DNA of 64,000 bases from Mycolicibacter engbaekii (lineage in GTDB: Bacteria; Actinomycetota; Actinomycetes; Mycobacteriales; Mycobacteriaceae): positions 62,001-126,000 of the forward strand of contig NZ_LQOT01000040.1 in assembly GCF_002101585.1 (NCBI RefSeq), in the 5' to 3' direction. The translations under genes were made by a program, and so were the position numbers. The notes beneath the pieces are model-generated. The model searched no databases. It was not told the origin of the DNA and saw only the letters and a list, made by a program, of their open reading frames with translations. Below are positions 58,941 to 64,000 of this stretch, one piece after another (position 1 is the first letter of the stretch; every line of letters starts with the position of its first letter).

Positions 58941-60137
58941 ATGGACGCGGCGACCACGAACGCGGGTCTGACCGACTTGAAGTTCCGCCTGGACCGGGAT
59001 GACTTCGCTGATGCGGTGGCGTGGGTAGCGAAATCCCTGCCGGCTCGGCCCACCGTGCCGCTGCTGGCCGGAGTGCTGCTGACCGGCACCGACAATGGAC
59101 TCACCGTGTCCGGATTCGACTACGAAGTGTCCGCCGAAGTTCAGTTGGCCGCTGAAATCGCTTCTCCCGGTGCTGTTTTGGTCTCCGGTCGGTTGTTGTC
59201 CGATATCACCAGGGCGCTGCCCGCCAAGCCGGTCGAAGTCAGTGTCGAGTCCACCCGGGTGGCGTTGACCTGTGGAAATTCGCGATTCTCGCTGCCCACG
59301 ATGACGGTCGAGGATTACCCCACTCTGCCGACCTTGCCCGAGGAGACCGGCGTGTTGTCGGCCGATGTGTTCTCCGAGGCCATCAGCCAGGTGGCCGTTG
59401 CCGCCGGCCGCGACGACACCTTGCCGATGCTGACCGGTATCCGCGTCGAAATTTCCGGTAACACAGTTGTTTTGGCTGCTACCGACCGGTTCCGGCTGGC
59501 GGTGCGCGAGCTGAACTGGTCGGCCGCGCCGGGTACCGAAGCCGCGGTGCTGGTTCCGGCCAAGACCCTGGCCGAAGCGGCCAAGGCCAGCACCGACGGC
59601 AACGAGGTGCACCTGGCCCTGGGGGCCGGCTCGGCAGTGGGCAACGAAGGTCTGCTGGGCATCACCAGTGGTGGAAAGCGCAGCACAACCCGGCTGCTCG
59701 ACGCCGAGTTCCCGAAATTTCGCCAACTGCTGCCCGCCGAACACCTGGCCGTCGCCACGATCGGTGTGGCCGAGCTCACCGAGGCCATCAAGCGTGTGGC
59801 CCTGGTCGCCGACCGCGGTGCCCAGGTGCGCATGGAACTCTCCGAGGGCACGCTGCGGCTGTCGGCCGGTGCCGAGGACGTGGGCCGCGCCGAGGAAGAT
59901 CTGCCGATCGACTTCGTGGGCGAACCGTTGACGATCGCGTTCAACCCCACCTACCTCACGGACGGCCTGAGCTCGCTGCACAGCGAGAAGGTGTCGATGG
60001 GCTTCACCGATCCGAAGAAACCGGCAGTGCTGCGCCCGGCCGGCGCCGACGACCCGGCGCTGATCGGCGCCGGCCCGTTCCCGGCGGTGCCCTCGGATTA
60101 CGTATACCTGTTGATGCCGGTTCGCCTGCCCGGCTGA
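58941..60137 (+). CDS. dnaN: DNA polymerase III beta subunit (sliding clamp)
   Basis: This protein of 398 residues forms the ring-shaped clamp that tethers DNA polymerase to DNA. It starts [47 protein letters not shown]. It has [30 protein letters not shown], the family [14 protein letters not shown], and a C-terminal [16 protein letters not shown] with [12 protein letters not shown]. The length is close to M. tuberculosis DnaN, about 402. GAGAGGAC-type sequence lies just upstream of the ATG. recF follows after 28 nt, with no gnd gene between them. Confidence 0.97.
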   Translation: MDAATTNAGLTDLKFRLDRDDFADAVAWVAKSLPARPTVPLLAGVLLTGTDNGLTVSGFDYEVSAEVQLAAEIASPGAVLVSGRLLSDITRALPAKPVEVSVESTRVALTCGNSRFSLPTMTVEDYPTLPTLPEETGVLSADVFSEAISQVAVAAGRDDTLPMLTGIRVEISGNTVVLAATDRFRLAVRELNWSAAPGTEAAVLVPAKTLAEAAKASTDGNEVHLALGAGSAVGNEGLLGITSGGKRSTTRLLDAEFPKFRQLLPAEHLAVATIGVAELTEAIKRVALVADRGAQVRMELSEGTLRLSAGAEDVGRAEEDLPIDFVGEPLTIAFNPTYLTDGLSSLHSEKVSMGFTDPKKPAVLRPAGADDPALIGAGPFPAVPSDYVYLLMPVRLPG

Positions 60138-60165
60138 TTCGGCGACGGGAGGGGTTGGTTTCTCG

Positions 60166-61326
60166 GTGTATGTCCGCCATCTGGGCCTACGGGATTTCCG
60201 GTCCTGGGCGCACGTCGATCTGGAATTGGAACCGGGTGCGACGGTGCTGGTCGGACCCAACGGCTTCGGGAAGACCAATCTCGTTGAAGCACTGTGGTAT
60301 TCATCCACGTTAGGCTCGCATCGGGTGGCAACCGACGCACCTCTGATCCGGTCGGGCGCTACGCGCGCCGTGGTCTCGACCATCGTGGTCAACGAGGGCC
60401 GCGAACTGGCTGTCGACCTGGAGATCGCCGCCGGTCGGGCCAACAAGGTGCGGCTGAACCGGGCACCGGTGCGTCATGCCCGCGAGGTGGTGGGTGTCTT
60501 GCGTGCCGTGTTGTTCGCCCCCGAAGACCTGGCCCTGGTGCGCGGAGACCCCGGCGAGCGTCGTCGCTATCTCGACGAACTCGCCAGTGTGCGCCGCCCG
60601 CGGATTGCCGGGGTGCGCGCGGACTACGACAAAGTGCTGCGCCAGCGCACCGCACTGCTCAAGAGCGCGCCGGGTGCGCTGCACCGCGGCGACCGGGCGG
60701 TGCTCGACACCCTCGATGTGTGGGATTCCCAGCTGGCGCTGCACGGCGCCGAACTCATGGCCGCGCGTATCGAGCTGGTCAATCAGCTGGCGCCCGAAGT
60801 CGAAAAGGCCTACCAACTCCTGGCACCCGGAACCCGCACCGCCGCGGTGGCCTACCGGCCGAAACTCGAGGTGAACCTCGGCGAGAACCTTCTGACTCCG
60901 GCCGACCTGCAAGAGGCATTGCTGGCCGAGCTGGCCCGCCGGCGCAGCGCCGAACTGGACCGCGGCGTGTGCCTGGTCGGTCCGCACCGCGACGAGTTGG
61001 AGCTGCGCCTGGGCGAAAGCCCGGTGAAAGGCTTTGCCAGCCATGGGGAGTCATGGTCGATGGCGCTGGCTCTGCGGTTGGCCTCGTATGAGCTGCTGCG
61101 TGGCGAAGGCGCAGAACCCGTCCTCTTACTCGACGATGTCTTCGCCGAATTGGACACCGCACGGCGCCGCGCGCTGGCCGGTGTGGCCGCCGGGGCTGAA
61201 CAGGTCTTGATCACCGCGGCCGTGGCCGACGACATCCCGGCGGACTGGCAGGCGCGTCAGATCCGCATCGAGGTCACCGAAGGCGATGAGGGCAGGGTGT
61301 CCGGGTTGATCGGACAGGTCCAATGA
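60166..61326 (+). CDS. recF: DNA replication and repair protein RecF
   Basis: This SMC-like ATPase of 386 residues helps load RecA at gaps. Walker A is GPNGFGKTN, the ABC-type signature lies in [21 protein letters not shown], and Walker B is [13 protein letters not shown]. It starts with [29 protein letters not shown]. The GTG at 60166 has GGGAGGGG about 10 nt upstream. It overlaps the next gene by 4 nt. Confidence 0.97.
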   Translation: MYVRHLGLRDFRSWAHVDLELEPGATVLVGPNGFGKTNLVEALWYSSTLGSHRVATDAPLIRSGATRAVVSTIVVNEGRELAVDLEIAAGRANKVRLNRAPVRHAREVVGVLRAVLFAPEDLALVRGDPGERRRYLDELASVRRPRIAGVRADYDKVLRQRTALLKSAPGALHRGDRAVLDTLDVWDSQLALHGAELMAARIELVNQLAPEVEKAYQLLAPGTRTAAVAYRPKLEVNLGENLLTPADLQEALLAELARRRSAELDRGVCLVGPHRDELELRLGESPVKGFASHGESWSMALALRLASYELLRGEGAEPVLLLDDVFAELDTARRRALAGVAAGAEQVLITAAVADDIPADWQARQIRIEVTEGDEGRVSGLIGQVQ

Positions 61327-61901
61327 CCGCCGACGAGCAGACGCCGGAGGACTCGGCGGTGCTGCCGCCGGCGCACCTGGCCGGGCTCAAGGGAATGGAT
61401 CTGGTGCGCCGGACCCTTGCCGAAGCCCGCGAAGCGGCCCGCAGCCAGGGCAAAGACGTCGGTCAAGGCCGCCGCGCGCCGCTGCGCCGCAGCTCGTCGG
61501 GCCCCGGTGGAGGCCGGCGCAGCTGGTCCGGGCCCGGGCCCGATGTTCGCGATCCGCAGGTACTGGGCGCGGCCACCCGTGACCTGGCACAGTCTCGGGG
61601 ATGGTCGGCCCAGGTTGCCGAGGGCACCGTGGTCGGCCAGTGGCGCTCGGTGGTCGGCGAGGACATCGCCTCGCACGCGACACCGACGCGGCTGGCCGAC
61701 GGGGTGCTCAGCGTCTCCGCCGAATCCACCGCCTGGGCCACCCAGTTACGCCTGGTCCAGGCCCAATTGCTGGCCAAGATCGCCGCCGCGGTGGGCGACG
61801 GCGTGGTCAAGACCTTGAAGATCACCGGGCCGACCGCGCCCTCGTGGCGCAAGGGTCCGTTGCACGTTTCGGGCCGCGGCCCGCGCGATACCTACGGCTG
61901 A
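61323..61901 (+). CDS. DciA/DUF721 family protein (Rv0004-like)
   Basis: This protein of 192 residues has a basic, low-complexity middle and a DUF721 domain (about 90-180): [69 protein letters not shown]721 proteins of the DciA type load the replicative helicase in bacteria without DnaC, and the M. tuberculosis homologue next to recF is proposed to interact with DnaB. Its ATG overlaps the recF stop as ATGA. Confidence 0.92.
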   Translation: MTADEQTPEDSAVLPPAHLAGLKGMDLVRRTLAEAREAARSQGKDVGQGRRAPLRRSSSGPGGGRRSWSGPGPDVRDPQVLGAATRDLAQSRGWSAQVAEGTVVGQWRSVVGEDIASHATPTRLADGVLSVSAESTAWATQLRLVQAQLLAKIAAAVGDGVVKTLKITGPTAPSWRKGPLHVSGRGPRDTYG

Positions 61902-62058
61902 GACCAAGTCCGAATCAGCGGCCTGAGCGCCGCTACAAGCAAAAAATTGGCTTCGGCCAGCGGCCGGACACGCCGCAAACCGCGTTCTGCACGCCACGGC
62001 GCAATCAGGTGGCCAGAAACACCCCGAGAAAATACTCGCCGTCGCTGGTCCACGGTAG

Positions 62059-64000
<1,942 letters not shown>

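Overview
This window is the origin-of-replication region of a high-GC actinobacterium of the family Mycobacteriaceae. Gene order identifies it: pcnA, mutT4, Rv3909-like, murJ (Rv3910-like), sigM, rsmA, trxB2, trxC, cwlM, parB, parA, rsmG, jag, yidC, yidD, rnpA, rpmH, then oriC/dnaA, dnaN, recF, dciA (Rv0004-like) and gyrB. PPE proteins, an MmpL/PapA/Mas-like PKS lipid locus, mtc28 and F420-dependent enzymes support this. Rv names here are homology labels recalled from M. tuberculosis, not database results. The species cannot be fixed from the sequence.

Layout. (1) 1-11788, minus strand: an accessory lipid locus made of an MFS protein, a 2104-residue Mas-like polyketide synthase, a PapA-type acyltransferase and an MmpL exporter that runs off the left edge. 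The order pks-papA-mmpL matches the loci that build and export acyl-trehalose lipids. (2) 11814-34522: a conserved block equivalent to Rv0051 to Rv0036c. It holds a GT87-type glycosyltransferase, two tandem ponA class A PBPs, a DUF5318 protein, a DUF1707 protein, a PadR regulator, ino1, an esterase, an F420-type oxidoreductase, leuS, mtc28, yqgE, an MFS protein and a DinB/MDMPI-like protein. An amino-acid ABC transporter and an SDR gene are added. (3) 34523-37147: a repeat-bearing gap and two tandem PPE genes at the junction of two synteny blocks. (4) 37155-56321: the Rv3906c-rpmH equivalent, covering tRNA maturation, nucleotide hygiene, lipid II flippase, SigM, thioredoxin, the murein-synthesis regulator CwlM, chromosome partition with three parS sites, and membrane insertion. 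(5) 56322-64000: dnaA promoter region, dnaA, oriC, dnaN, recF, dciA and a 3'-truncated gyrB.

How it works together: most genes left of oriC read leftwards and those right of it read rightwards, so most are co-directional with replication. Many genes are translationally coupled through GTGA, ATGA or TGATG overlaps. Several have a TAnnnT -10 element 6-7 nt before the start codon, the arrangement expected of mycobacterial leaderless mRNAs.

Most notable observations: the PKS reading frame is uninterrupted, yet its KR lacks the catalytic Tyr and Asn and its AT and DH have signature-residue changes. The lipid locus sits where ribosomal-protein genes are expected. ponA is duplicated in tandem. The rsmA product lacks room for an anti-sigma domain. 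An Rv0039c-like membrane protein carries an 11-cysteine repeat tail. The left arm is arranged as I recall for M. smegmatis and inverted relative to M. tuberculosis, with the PPE pair at the junction. No tRNA, rRNA, CRISPR array or insertion sequence was seen.
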